A DNA stretch of 64,000 bases from Hermatobates lingyangjiaoensis (GCA_026182355.1 JAPFBL010000166.1:682001-746000); one strand, 5' to 3'. Shown: positions 22,681 through 33,422, counted from the stretch's first letter. Translations and numbers: made by a program. Notes: generated from the sequence alone by a model not told the origin.

Positions 22681-24949
22681 CATGTAGCAGTGTAGCGTCC
22701 GTAGTCACTAGACCGATGCAATAAACTACATTACATATTGCTTTGTAGCAGTGTAGTCTCAATCATGACCAATGCAATAAACTAAATTACATATTGCTTT
22801 GTAGCAGTGTAGTCTCAATCATGACCGATGCAATAAACAACATTACATATTGCTTTGTAGCAGTGTAGTCTCAATCATGACCGATGCAATAAACTACATT
22901 ACATATTGCTTTGTAGCAGTGTAGTCTCAATCATGACCGATGCAATAAACTACATTACATATTGCTTTGTAGCAGTGTAGTGTCAATCATGACCGATGCA
23001 ATAAACTACATTACATATTGCTTTGTAGCAGTGTAGTGTCAATCATGACCGATGCAATAAACTACATTACATATGCTTTGTAGCAGTGTAGTGTCAATCA
23101 TAGTCACTAGACTGATGCAATAAACTACATTACATGTTGCTTGTAGCAGTGTAGTGTCCATAGTCACTAGACCGATGCAATAAACTACATTACATATTGC
23201 TTTGTAGCAGTGTAGTGTCAATCATGACCGATGCAATAAACTACATTACATATGCTTTGTAGCAGTGTAGTGTCAATCATAGTCACTAGACTGATGCAAT
23301 AAACTACATTACATATTGCTTGTAGCAGTGTAGTGTCCATAGTCACTAGACCGATGCAATAAACTACATTACATATTGCTTTGTAGCAGTGTAGTCTCAA
23401 TCATGACCGATGCAATAAACTACATTACATATTGCTTTGTAGCAGTGTAGTGTCAATCATGACCGATGCAATAAACTAAATTACATATTGCTTTGTAGCA
23501 GTGTAGTCTCAATCATGACCGATGCAATAAACTAAATTACATATTGCTTTGTAGCAGTGTAGTCTCAATCATGACCGATGCAATAAACAACATTACATAT
23601 TGCTTTGTAGCAGTGTAGTCTCAATCATGACCGATGCAATAAACTACATTACATATTGCTTTGTAGCAGTGTAGTCTCAATCATGACCGATGCAATAAAC
23701 TACATTACATATTGCTTTGTAGCAGTGTAGTGTCAATCATGACCGATGCAATAAACTACATTACATATTGCTTTGTAGCAGTGTAGTGTCAATCATGACC
23801 GATGCAATAAACTACATTACATATGCTTTGTAGCAGTGTAGTGTCAATCATAGTCACTAGACTGATGCAATAAACTACATTACATATTGCTTGTAGCAGT
23901 GTAGTGTCCATAGTCACTAGACCGATGCAATAAACTACATTACATATTGCTTTGTAGCAGTGTAGTCTCAATCATGACCGATGCAATAAACTACATTACA
24001 TATTGCTTTGTAGCAGTGTAGTGTCAATCATGACCGATGCAATAAACTACATTACATATGCTTGTAGCAGTGTAGTGTCAATCATAGTCACTAGACCGAT
24101 GCAATAAACTACATTACATATTGCTTGTAGCAGTGTAGTGTCCATAGTCACTAGACCGATGCAATAAACTACATTACATATTGCTTTGTAGCAGTGTAGT
24201 GTCAATCATGACCGATGCAATAAACTACATTACATATGCTTTGTAGCAGTGTAGTGTCAATCATAGTCACTAGACTGATGCAATAAACTACATTACATAT
24301 TGCTTGTAGCAGTGTAGTGTCCATAGTCACTAGACCGATGCAATAAACTACATTACATATTGCTTTGTAGCAGTGTAGTGTCAATCATGACCGATGCAAT
24401 AAACTACATTACATATGCTTTGTAGCAGTGTAGTGTCAATCATAGTCACTAGACTGATGCAATAAACTACATTACATATTGCTTGTAGCAGTGTAGTGTC
24501 CATAGTCACTAGACCGATGCAATAAACTACATTACATATTGCTTTGTAGCAGTGTAGTCTCAATCATGACCGATGCAATAAACTACATTACATATTGCTT
24601 TGTAGCAGTGTAGTGTCAATCATGACCGATGCAATAAACTACATTACATATGCTTTGTAGCAGTGTAGTGTCAATCATAGTCACTAGACCGATGCAATAA
24701 ACTACATTACATATTGCTTGTAGCAGTGTAGTGTCCATAGTCACTAGACCGATGCAATAAACTACATTACATATTGCTTTGTAGCAGTGTAGTCTCAATC
24801 ATAACCGATGCAATAAACTACATTACATATTGCTTTGTAGCAGTGTAGTGTCAATCATGACCGATGCAATAAACTACATTACATATTGCTTTGTAGCAGT
24901 GTAGTGTCAATCATAGTCACTAGACTGATGCAATAAACTACATTACTTA
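22681..24949. repeat. Satellite array, ~56-60 bp monomers with higher-order repeats
   Basis: About 39-40 tandem monomers are present. All contain GATGCAATAAACTACATTACAT and GTAGCAGTGTAGT segments. One monomer type (~56 bp) has a CAATCATGACC junction; a longer type (~59-60 bp) has ATAGTCACTAGAC. Sub-variants differ by CTTTG versus CTTG, TCTCAA versus TGTCAA, and ACATATTG versus ACATATG. A trimer of one short and two long monomers recurs with a 179-bp period (for example 23039 to 23218 and 24202 to 24381), a true higher-order repeat. The array starts abruptly after GGACTTTGCAT and ends at TTACTTAGGG. Reading frames across it are artefacts. Confidence 0.95.
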
Positions 24950-25093
24950 GGGTGTGGAGCAATGGTAGAACTCTGCGTTGAGCATAATATTTTTATGGAA
25001 ATAATTTTTTTTTGTACATTAGTTCAAATCTAAATCTACAAAACAAAAGACAGATATGCACTGTAATACGTAAACCGATCTTGAATTTACAGA

Positions 25094-25565
25094 CTCGAAA
25101 TCTGGAGATCAACTAAGCTTTAAAATATCCAAAGAATCCAAACACCTCTATCCAAAATCATTCGCAAAATTGTACAAGCTCCTTTTTATTTTTCTAACGC
25201 TACCATTCATAATGATCAAAAAATTCCTTTTATTCACCAAGAAATCCAATCCCGATACCGCAGATACTATGAATTTTTACCCACCAATCTAAATCTTCTT
25301 ATTTAAGAATTATCATTCCACCAGATTCATACCAACACTGTTAGAAGGCTAAAAAGATATTGGCCCAGAGATCTTCTCAGAAATGCTAACTATCAAGTGA
25401 TCTGATAGCTAAATATTTCAAGTGATCTGAACAATCTTTGTAAATGGAGTACTACAAATGAATGCTTTTTACACGGTTTTACCACTCTTTTATGTATCAT
25501 GGATCAGTATTACTTGTTACCCCTCTGAGGGTAGTTGTGATATAATAATAAATATGAAATGAAAA
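25094..25565 (+). pseudogene. Jockey-like LINE, 3' end of the reverse transcriptase ORF
   Basis: Two frames joined by a shift give EIWRSTKL then NIQRIQTPLSKIIRKIVQAPFYFSNATIHNDQ, with PFIHQEI and later RYYEFLPTNLNLLI and a stop. The order W-G-like position, I-Q-R-x-Q, L-R-x-I, A-P-(W/F)-Y-x-x-N-x-x-(I/L)-H-x-D, I-P-x-x-x-x-E-I, R-x-x-L, H-P/N-L is the C-terminal signature of Jockey-clade non-LTR retrotransposons. A further in-line RRLKRYWPRDLL follows after a stop. The copy ends in an A-rich tail after AATAAATATGAAATGAAAAAA near 25565. It is 5'-truncated right behind the satellite array and carries stops and a frameshift. Confidence 0.65.
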
Positions 25566-25569
25566 AAAG

Positions 25570-27540
25570 GGAGATTTAGTTATAGACCTCCATAAAAATT
25601 CACATTCTGAAACTACATGAACCAGACTACTAGTAAATGTACGATTCATTTATTTATTGTGTATTAATTGGGTAATGAAGTTTATCTATCAATTTTGTAT
25701 AGCAATTTCAGTTTTTAGTACTGTTTTTGAACACAGTAACGAATATCAGCTAAAAATAAATGAGTATTACATTATGACGATATCTATATTGTTGAATTCA
25801 TAGATTATTTTAGACGAAAATGTATAAAATTTGTATGAAACATAATACATGAAAATTGCAGTAAATATTCTTCTGGAATAAAATACTTTAAAAACAAATG
25901 ACTTTTGGAGAAACTAAAAACGATTAGTCTATGTACAAAATATATTTTTGTATTACGCTATAAATGAGCATAATCTAAGCTCATTAAAACTTATAAAACA
26001 TTAAAAGTCTAAAATTAGCGTTAGGGTATTTGCTTACATTTTCACGATCGCCCCTCAGAAATATAAATTGTTTTACAAATCAGTTTTATCCTTCTTTTAC
26101 TTTAGGATCTTATAATGTTTTTTATAACGTTATTATAATTTCGTTTGGTTAAATTAAAAACTAATCTATTTAATAGTTAATTTAACTATTTATTTTTATT
26201 GTTTAGAATTTTTTACAATACTGTCATGTAATACTTACGCGGTACATGCTTAATAAATATATAAAAAATACTTTTCATGTTACTATATATTAATAGGCAG
26301 ATTTTTATTTTTATTTTATCATATTTAGTCTTGTTTATACTTAATTTTTAATAAATTTTGATCCACTGCTAGTTTAAGATATGAAATATTACATCCGATC
26401 TAATTTGAAATGGTAAGAGAAGTATAAGTGGACTAACCAATTTATAAGATACAACATTAATGAGTAGGTATCATGGACATGGCTGTACTTTCTATGGTGA
26501 AATTACTACATAATTGACAAGTGCCTTTTTCGATCTATGTGTTTTCAAAAATCATATTTTATTAAATACGGTCACTCAAAGAAGAACCAACAAAAATTGA
26601 TCAAAAGCTTCTATTTATAAATAATTATTTATAAATCTTTGAATTGTTGTTTCAAGAATAAACTATTTAAATTAAAAAGTAATTATTATGCACACAATGT
26701 TTGAGTTTGTTCTATATTTAGTTGAATTAGCTGTGAAAAATAGCATAATAATAATAATGCTAATTTATTTACTTTGATTAATTTTAAATAAACAAAAAGG
26801 ATGGAAAAATAAGTAATGAAGAAATATGAACACATTGAGATATCTCGTTTCGTTTTTTTATTTTTTTTTCTGTCTCAGTGGTTCTTAACTTTGTTAAACT
26901 ATTAGATGGGAAAAGATTTACATACAAACTTTAAACGATGACTTACTTTGAAGTAATAATTAAACCTTTTTTTTCCTAAAAAGCTTGTTTTTTAATTGTT
27001 CATTTGATTCTTTTACTCTGTCATTACAACATGGGGAATTTCGACTGACACAATTAACTGGTTGATAACAATTTCTGCTTAATTACAATGGAGCATTCAA
27101 AAAGTTTATTCCGAGATTTAATTAAACCAACCATTAAAAACTGACACCCAATGACGCAAACTTGGAATAATACCTGACCATACAATGGGATACAAGTAAC
27201 CTTGATTGCAACATCTCAAATTACGACTCGCATACCTAAAAATATAGCAAATTCTTTCAGCGTTAGTCATTTGTTATCATAATTAATTAATAATGAAATA
27301 ACAATAAATTACTCTCAATTAATTCAAATTTTTAAATATATGAAACTATTATTTTATAATGTACGTCAAAATATCTTTAATCAACATTTAGTCAAATACA
27401 AACTAAATTCACAGTTTGAGAATATCACAGATATTATAACCCTCATTTATCATCAAAAGTATATTAAAAACTTTTTTAACTGCACTATTATATTGCAGTT
27501 GATTATAACTACAAAAATTTTTAATACCTTCAGGTTTCCA
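25570..27540. other. AT-rich sequence, nothing recognised
   Basis: No protein motif, tRNA-like box or large repeat identified. Confidence 0.4.
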
Positions 27541-27544
27541 AAGA

Positions 27545-27690
27545 TGATACACTCATAATATTCTCATAAAAGTTTAACAAGAATTTCATTAAACTATCAT
27601 GCTTCAAATAAAGAAGCTGTTACAAACCAGATAGAAACTGCAGTTTAGATTTCCTGAGCAATTGAAATGTCCTTACACCAAAGAAATTTA
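27545..27690 (+). repeat. Unclassified interspersed repeat, copy 1
   Basis: ATTCTCATAAAAGTTTAACA, TTAAACTATCATGCTTCA, ATAAAGAAGCTGTTAC and AGATTTCCTGA occur in the same order at 28995-29125. No coding sequence is visible. Confidence 0.65.
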
Positions 27691-27699
27691 TTAAACATT

Positions 27700-28990
27700 A
27701 AATTCATTAATTTAATTACTTCATGAATAAAATAGTTAAAGACTTTCGTAATAGTAAGCCATTTCTCTATCTTATAAACCAGTAAATATGTTAATTTTAT
27801 TGGTCTTTGAGATGTTTTTGAATATTATTATTCGTATTATTTCCTCCAATCGTAAGATTTATTTGATATATTCCACTCTTAATTTTTCCTTCACTTAATG
27901 TACATATAAGTTTGCACCTTCTGTGTCGGTCATTGCATAGATTTTGTATAGCTATAATTACAGATAATAATGTTTAGTTGTCATTTAAAAGTAGCTTAGA
28001 TAATCATTTCAGGACAAAATGTAGAGATGTATTTTTGCAGCACTGTTTTCCATACTCTTCCGTTCATCAGTTAACTTATTCCACTAGCAAGATATTAATA
28101 TTTATTTCATAATTTCTATTTATATACTGTGTATACAGTTAAAAGTAATACTACATGTCAGATAGGTTTAGCTGACTGGCAATAGGTTTTTCTTTAATTA
28201 TTAACCATTATACGTTAATTACTATTTTTTGTACGTCATACAGGCATCTCGGTAAATATCTAATTGTGAGAAATGCTCCCATTCAACAACTGTTAAAAAT
28301 AGTTTTAAATATTGGTTGGAATCTGGTTGGATAGAAATTTATCCGGAAATCCTCTTTAAATAGTTTCATCAATATCAAAAGTTTTTTTATATAACAAGGA
28401 TTCAATTGTATATTCTAGGATAGAAACCTTGAAGAACACTTAGTCCATCTGAAGGTCTACGTCTGAAGGTTTGCACTATTAGTTTGCACGTTTGTAGAAA
28501 AACTTTGAATAGATTTCCTAGGGTTAATTGACTTCTATCATAGTGTTTTCAATATCGAGAAGTTTATCGTGGGCTGTTTTTCTTACAGTAAAAACTTCAG
28601 TTTATCTTATTTATTTTCATAATTGGATGACTTATTTGTAAATATTAAAGCATTTTATAAAATGTTATTTAAAATTTATGGTGATTATTATAGAAAACTT
28701 ACTAAATATCAAGAATAATCTGGCCATTTCATGATACAATAAGGAATCCACTATAAGCATTCACAAGAAGAATGCTTGTAATATATAATATAATATATTG
28801 TGTTATATAATATATATATATATATATAATCAATAAATATTAATATTTATAAATATAATTTATAAATAATAATTATAAATTTGCAACATTTTTGCTTAAT
28901 TATTGTGTAATTAATATACCTACTGTATAGATGAAGTCAAAAAAACAATTGAAACTACCCATGAATGGATTCACCTAATGTATCTAACAT
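27700..28990. other. AT-rich sequence
   Basis: Nothing recognised apart from a fragment at ~28655-28715 (AAATTTATGGTGATTATTA and AGAAAACTTA) that matches the end of the repeat at 29150-29185, and TA-rich simple sequence at ~28790-28870. Confidence 0.4.
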
Positions 28991-28994
28991 AACT

Positions 28995-29190
28995 CTCAAT
29001 TTTGAATACACTCACAACATTCTCATAAAAGTTTAACAAGAAATTTTATTAAACTATCATGCTTCAGATAAAGAAGCTGTTACCAACTAGATAGAAACTA
29101 CTATATAGATTTCCTGAACAATTGAACAATATTTAAATGCATTATTTCATTAGCTAAAATTTATTGTGGTTATTACAGAAAACTTAGTGA
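28995..29190 (+). repeat. Unclassified interspersed repeat, copy 2
   Basis: Its first ~130 bp match 27545-27690. Its last part (AAAATTTATTGTGGTTATTA, CAGAAAACTTAG) matches 28655-28715, so the full repeat is at least ~200 bp and has broken copies in this interval. Confidence 0.65.
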
Positions 29191-29199
29191 AAATTTTAC

Positions 29200-29640
29200 T
29201 TCTTTAATGAAATAATAAACGAAATAAAGCGTTGAACGAGAGTTCCATTCACCAGTCTGTCTAAAACAAAACCATTCACTGATTTACTGAATCTAAAAGA
29301 GGCTAAAGAATATTCACGAATGTCCTGTTTGGTATGATGAAATAAATTAACCTCACTCTTAGTGGCACTTTTTTGTATAAAAGGTAATATTTTATACACG
29401 CCTCCTCCCTCCAAGATGTATTAGAAATTCAATTTAAGATCAATCAGCAGTAATGATTATTATTATAATATTATTTAATTATTATTAAAAACTGAAGAAA
29501 CCTCCAAGAATACTGAGGTTTAAACTTTTTCATAATTTCAGTATGTTTATAATGCTGATCTCTCATTTATTTTCTTTTATTTGAAAGAAAATAATATTTT
29601 AATTTTATTCTTTAAAGCAAAAACAAACTCTTAGTATCGA
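29200..29640. other. AT-rich sequence, nothing recognised
   Basis: No repeat or coding motif identified. Confidence 0.35.
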
Positions 29641-29654
29641 CTTTGGAATGGAAA

Positions 29655-29905
29655 CAATGGAAACAAAAGGTCAGTGACCAAGTCCCGATAAACTATATTT
29701 TTGGTTGTGTGTATATATATACAAAACTAAAATTATCGGGACTGGGTGAGTCCTTCAGGTTCAAATTAAACTCTCATTGCCAATGTTTCGGTTATTATTT
29801 AAAAGCCTTTTCAAGGCCTATGAAAAAAGTTTTAAATAAAAACCGAAACGTTGGCAATGAGAGTTTAATTTAAACCTGAAAAACTGACCGAGTCCCGATA
29901 ACTTT
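29655..29905. mobile_element. Nested PLE palindrome, family B
   Basis: Left arm (~29730-29800: TTATCGGGACTGGGTGAGTC, CAGGTTCAAATTAAACTCTC, TTGCCAATGTTTCGGTT) and right arm (~29815-29902: CCTATGAAAAAAG, AAAAACCGAAACGTTGGC, GAGAGTTTAATTTAAACCTG, GACCGAGTCCCGATAA) are reverse complements around a short loop. A further partial arm, GTCAGTGACCAAGTCCCGATA, lies at ~29668-29690. Both arms share the hammerhead-like order with CCTATGA in place of CCTGATGA. Confidence 0.7.
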
Positions 29906-30000
29906 TGTTTTGATTCTATTCCACGGTCGATACTTTCATCAATTGATACTTTCATCAATATATATATAAAGATATCACATACACACGTGAAGCAACAATC

Positions 30001-30100
30001 AATGATCAAACCACAATAAGAAATGGGAAAACAAGACTAAGATCTTTCAACCGTAACAACGTGTCTTCCTTCGTCAGAGTCAAAAACCCAACTGAAACTC
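30001..30100 (-). mobile_element. PLE terminal repeat, family A, intact hammerhead core
   Basis: On the minus strand, stem I GACT (30081-30078) pairs with AGTC (30038-30035). The core CTGACGA (30077-30071) is intact, GAA lies at 30048-30046, palindromic stem III AGATCT at 30045-30040 and the cleavage base is T30039. Stem II is disturbed by an insertion relative to other family A copies (AGGAAGACACG in place of AGACCG) but a few pairs with CGGTT remain. Upstream the repeat continues into TTTTTGACTC; downstream it ends in TTCTTATTGTGGTTTGATCATT. Confidence 0.6.
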
Positions 30101-30101
30101 T

Positions 30102-30104
30102 CAA

Positions 30105-30143
<39 letters not shown>
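30102..30143. repeat. Compound (TC)n(TA)n microsatellite
   Basis: About 22 bp of TC followed directly by about 20 bp of TA, next to the family A PLE repeat. The mirror arrangement, (TA)n(GA)n, follows another PLE repeat at 56528-56602. Confidence 0.9.
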
Positions 30144-30144
<1 letters not shown>

Positions 30145-30292
30145 ATTTAATATATTGTTTGTTTTATATAATATTAATTATATATAAAAAATAATATTGT
30201 AATAATAATTTAATATATATATATAAATATATAAATAATTATATATATATACATATAAATATATATATATTAATTATGATTACAATATATAT

Positions 30293-30448
30293 ATTGGTAT
30301 AAATAGGCAGCAGATCCTCTTTTAAACAAGTATCATTAAAATTAACCGCAGTCTCGGCATTCACAATCTTAAGACTGAGAGATTCGATCCTACGAACTAA
30401 CCTCCTGCTAACAGGGTTCAACTGGAAAAGGAGTTGGCCAAGCGACAT
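30293..30448 (-). pseudogene. PLE ORF, N-terminal fragment
   Basis: Frame starts MSLGQLLFQLNP, continues with VRRIESLSLKIVNAE, and ends CLKEDLLPIYTN before running into TATA sequence. The MSLG start and the C-L-x-E-D-L-L-P-I-Y-T-N end are shared with 51896-52049, so both belong to one PLE subfamily. The reverse transcriptase and endonuclease are absent. Assignment is by motif and by the abundance of PLE repeats around it. Confidence 0.55.
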
Positions 30449-30513
30449 GTTAAATTAAAATCGATGACTCATGCTTAGTCATTGCTATAAATAGATTAAG
30501 AGGATAGTACAGG

Positions 30514-30539
30514 TTATATATATATATATATATATATAA

Positions 30540-30594
<55 letters not shown>
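30514..30594. repeat. (TA)n microsatellite
   Basis: About 80 bp of TA with one AAGGA interruption at ~30538, abutting the cut point of the PLE fragment at 30596. Confidence 0.95.
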
Positions 30595-30595
<1 letters not shown>

Positions 30596-30770
30596 ATTAG
30601 TAAAAGTTGGGAGCAGTCCTTCCTGAATACATGCATTTAAAAACTTTATGTCTGATTTCAACTGATATAACTTCGTCGAATATTTTTCCATAATTTCGAA
30701 ATCTTTTCTTCATTTCTGGGTTCAACTTAAAAATTTAATCACCATATTCCAAGTGTGAACGAGTAAACTT
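30596..30770 (-). pseudogene. PLE ORF, N-terminal fragment (inverted partner)
   Basis: On the minus strand the reading is LNPEMKKRF then, across a small defect, MEKYSTKLYQLKSDIKFLNACIQEGLLPTFTN, which ends exactly at a (TA)n run. It is the inverted counterpart of 30980-31106, whose translation is nearly the same. The upstream hammerhead seen in the plus-strand partner is not present here because similarity stops near 30770. Confidence 0.6.
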
Positions 30771-30930
30771 TAACAACCAGTTACGCTTGTTTGGAAACCT
30801 AAGACCTGGTCGTGTAACCTTCTGTTAACCTGTCTGTCGTGTTCATAGTCTGTTCATTTATTGTTTATTATTTTAATGTGATTTTAGGTATTTAGATTAA
30901 TTTTGTTATGTGTAGTTTTAATTTCTTTTT

Positions 30931-30969
30931 TTGCTGAAGATGGTAGATGTAACACCGAAACATGTCCAA
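30931..30969 (+). ncRNA. Hammerhead ribozyme motif, PLE type (family C)
   Basis: The core is CTGAAGA (30934-30940), stem II GGT (30942-30944) pairs with ACC (30954-30956), GAA lies at 30957-30959, palindromic stem III ACATGT at 30960-30965 and cleavage base C30966. Stem I TTG (30931-30933) pairs with CAA (30967-30969). All invariant positions are present. One extra T separates CTGAAGA from stem II, as in the copy at 3178. It lies just upstream of a PLE N-terminal coding fragment. Confidence 0.65.
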
Positions 30970-31110
30970 TAAGAATTCAAACAAGTATGGTGATTTAATT
31001 TTTTAGTTAAACCCAGAAATGAAGAAAAGATTTCAAAATTTGGAAAAATATTCGTCGAAGTTAAATCAGTTGCAATCAGACATAAAGTTTTTAAATGCAG
31101 ATGTATATAT
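30962..31110 (+). pseudogene. PLE ORF, N-terminal fragment
   Basis: Downstream of the hammerhead the frame encodes MSNKNSNKYGDLIF, a stop, then LNPEMKKRFQNLEKYSSKL and QSDIKFLNADVYI, at which point TA-rich sequence begins. It is the plus-strand partner of 30596-30770 in a head-to-head inverted pair with a spacer of ~200 bp. A stop and the early break make it non-functional. Confidence 0.6.
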
Positions 31111-31119
31111 ATAAATGTT

Positions 31120-32500
31120 TTGTTACCTTTATCAAATATATTGAACACTGCTTTTCTTTTCTATCGGGGTTTAGTCTAGCTTCAAACAATGCAACACCTT
31201 TAAGCCGAAGTTCAGTCTATATTTGATGAAGAGTAACACAGAGAGCAGAGAAACTCACTAATCTCTATTTTTGGGGAATCTGTCTTCAGGAGAAAGGAAG
31301 ATCAAGCATGCTTTAAAGCAACGGCGGTGACCGACAGAGCTGTAACGCGTGCCCAGTCATGTAATATAGTTGAGAAAATAGAAACATGAAATTCAGATAA
31401 GTGGTACAAATTGGGTAACATTAAATAACTCCAAAAGCACTGTGGGGAATAAAAAAAAATAGAAAATTTCTAAAAATAAGGTATCTTAAAAAATGTATAT
31501 GTAAAAAATTGTCATATACAATAGTATACAAAATAAATGTATTCCTTAATAAAGATATTAAAATAAATAAATATAGAAACAAATAAAAAATAATTATCTT
31601 TCATGGCTTAGCACAGGTGTACTATGTGCCCTCAGTAACCAGATGTGTGGCCCCTCAGAGGCTCTAAGGGTCACGGTATTGTCATCGGTGATCTGTCGCA
31701 GAATCCCTACACTGTACAATTCAGTAAAAGGTTAGCCGTAGGGGCTGGTATGGATGGCAACAGGTAAACTGTAGTGGTTATTGACGGATCCTCTATGACC
31801 GTTCATACAGAAGTATAAAAAAGCATATATTCAGATTTATATATATTGGATACATTAACAGGTATTTCCAATACTTAACGTGTTTTACAGGCTCAATACT
31901 TATCATCAAGATGTAATCTCATTTCATATTTTTCAATTTTTGTTTAATTTAAGTACTTTTAGACGACATTGAAAGGATAAAAGGATAAAAATATTTATCC
32001 ATAATTCAGAGAGATAAATGAGCAAAGCGACTTCAAGAATTAACTGAGTAGACCTTTCCTAAGTTGCATTAGATCAGAATAATTATAAAACTATTTCAGT
32101 GCTTTCTAATTGAATATTGATATTTGGCTTTTTTTTTCTTTTTTTTTGGTGTTGTAAGGTTCTATAAGGTAAATTTTCAATCTATGGTGATCTCTTTTTT
32201 TTTTATTGATTTTGCATTACCTCTCACTACTTTTTTTATATTCATTTCATAGATATGATCAATTTCATTTTTCACAGAACATAGTTTTTCATAGATAGAT
32301 TAGTGAGTGATCTTAACATATTATGGGGGAAAAATTAGTAAGTTTCTTAAAATATAACTTCAATACCTTTCACAAACTATGTCATGTGAATTGAATTGCA
32401 ACTTCGTAATTGATCACATTTAAATTTTGATTAAATTTCAATCCAATAAGTTTATTCTACTAAACCTGTGATTAAGCATAATTCAATATATCTGCTTTTT
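31120..32500. other. No supported gene; one less AT-rich patch
   Basis: A patch at ~31610-31810 has clearly more G and C (for example GTGTGGCCCCTCAGAGGC) but no frame or motif I recognise. It may be a fragment of an unidentified repeat. The rest is AT-rich and featureless. Confidence 0.4.
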
Positions 32501-32507
32501 ATATATA

Positions 32508-33422
32508 CGAGGTGTGTAAATAAAGTAGTGACTCTGATTTTTTTTAAATTTTCTATTCAAATATAATTACAATGTGATATTGTCACCTTCAAAATAGTTC
32601 CCTTCGGAAGCCACACAGCGCTGGAGACGGTCCTTCCAATCATTGTAGCATTGCTGGAACTCGGATTCTGGAATGGCCTTCAGCTGGTCGGTTACAGCAG
32701 TTTGTATGTTTTGTAGTGTCCCGAAATGAGTTCCCTTGAGGTGATTTTTCAATCTCGGGAAGAGGAAAAAGTCACAAGGACTCAAGTCTGGTGAATAAGG
32801 AGGCTGAGGAGCAACAGGAATGTTTTTACTGGCCAAAAACTCGTTTATTGAGATGGCAGTGTGACAGGGCGCGTTGTCGTGATGCAACATCCACTTGTCT
32901 TTCATGTTTGGCCGCACACGAAGGACTCTTATTCGAAGTCTGTACTGTTCCCCGATCATTCTGACTGTCAAGCGTCGATCTGAACGCACAAGGTTCCGTA
33001 CTCTGTTGACATTTTCATCGGTGTTTGCACTTGAAGGCCTTCCGCTTCGTGGTTCATCTTCAATCGACTCTCTTCCTTCTGAAAATTCCTTAAACCACCG
33101 AAAAACCTGTGCCCTTGATAAAACACGTTCTCCATAGGCCTCCTGAAGTTTTTCAAAAGTTTCGGTTGCATTATGTCCAAGTCTGAAGCAAAATTTGATT
33201 GCACACCGCTGCTCAACTTTGAGGTCACTCATTTTTAAAACGCTCAAGAAAAAACCATTTCACGAAAACCAACGCTACGGACAAACAAATGACTGTGGCG
33301 AGTTCAGATTCATACTGGAGGCGCATCACACGTGCACCTGACGCTACTCAAGGCCACGCGTCTCCAGCGTTGCCAGATCGAAAGCGACGTTGCCAGTCTC
33401 ACTACTTTATTTACACACCTCG
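32508..33422 (-). mobile_element. Mariner transposon with intact ends, internally deleted
   Basis: The two ends are inverted repeats identical over the outermost ~24 bp (each begins CGAGGTGTGTAAATAAAG reading inwards). Both are flanked by TA (32506-32507 and 33423-33424), the target duplication of the Tc1/mariner superfamily. The element is ~915 bp, versus roughly 1.25-1.3 kb for a full mariner. The missing part is inside the transposase gene, which is otherwise open. The near-identity of the ends points to a fairly recent insertion compared with the decayed repeats around it. Confidence 0.9.
32567..33232 (-). CDS. Mariner transposase with in-frame internal deletion
   Basis: The 221-residue frame is read from the ATG at 33232 (an upstream in-frame TTG is not needed). 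Residues ~1-100 hold the paired-like DNA-binding region: HNATETFEKLQ, RVLSRAQVFRWFKEF, and GRPS between the helix-turn-helix units, then VRSDRRLTVRMIGE. The C-terminal part has the catalytic LHHDNAPCH and YSPDLSPCDFFLFP motifs. The spacing between these two aspartates is 34 residues, the mariner D34D signature. Between MIGEQ and VLRVRPNMK about 120 residues are missing, including the first catalytic aspartate, yet the frame is kept. The protein could still bind element ends but should not catalyse transposition. The promoter and start lie just inside the right inverted repeat. Confidence 0.9.
   Translation of the reverse strand: MSDLKVEQRCAIKFCFRLGHNATETFEKLQEAYGERVLSRAQVFRWFKEFSEGRESIEDEPRSGRPSSANTDENVNRVRNLVRSDRRLTVRMIGEQYRLRIRVLRVRPNMKDKWMLHHDNAPCHTAISINEFLASKNIPVAPQPPYSPDLSPCDFFLFPRLKNHLKGTHFGTLQNIQTAVTDQLKAIPESEFQQCYNDWKDRLQRCVASEGNYFEGDNITL

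Noticed and set aside
22681..24949. CRISPR-like array or repeated small coding frames (60 codons, repeated)
   Set aside because: The repeats are contiguous monomers without unique spacers, and the host is eukaryotic. The recurrent 60-codon frames are translations of the satellite's higher-order unit and have no protein meaning.
31610..31810. Third copy of the GC-rich structured element
   Set aside because: Composition is elevated but I could not align it to either copy, and its inverted repeats are few and short.
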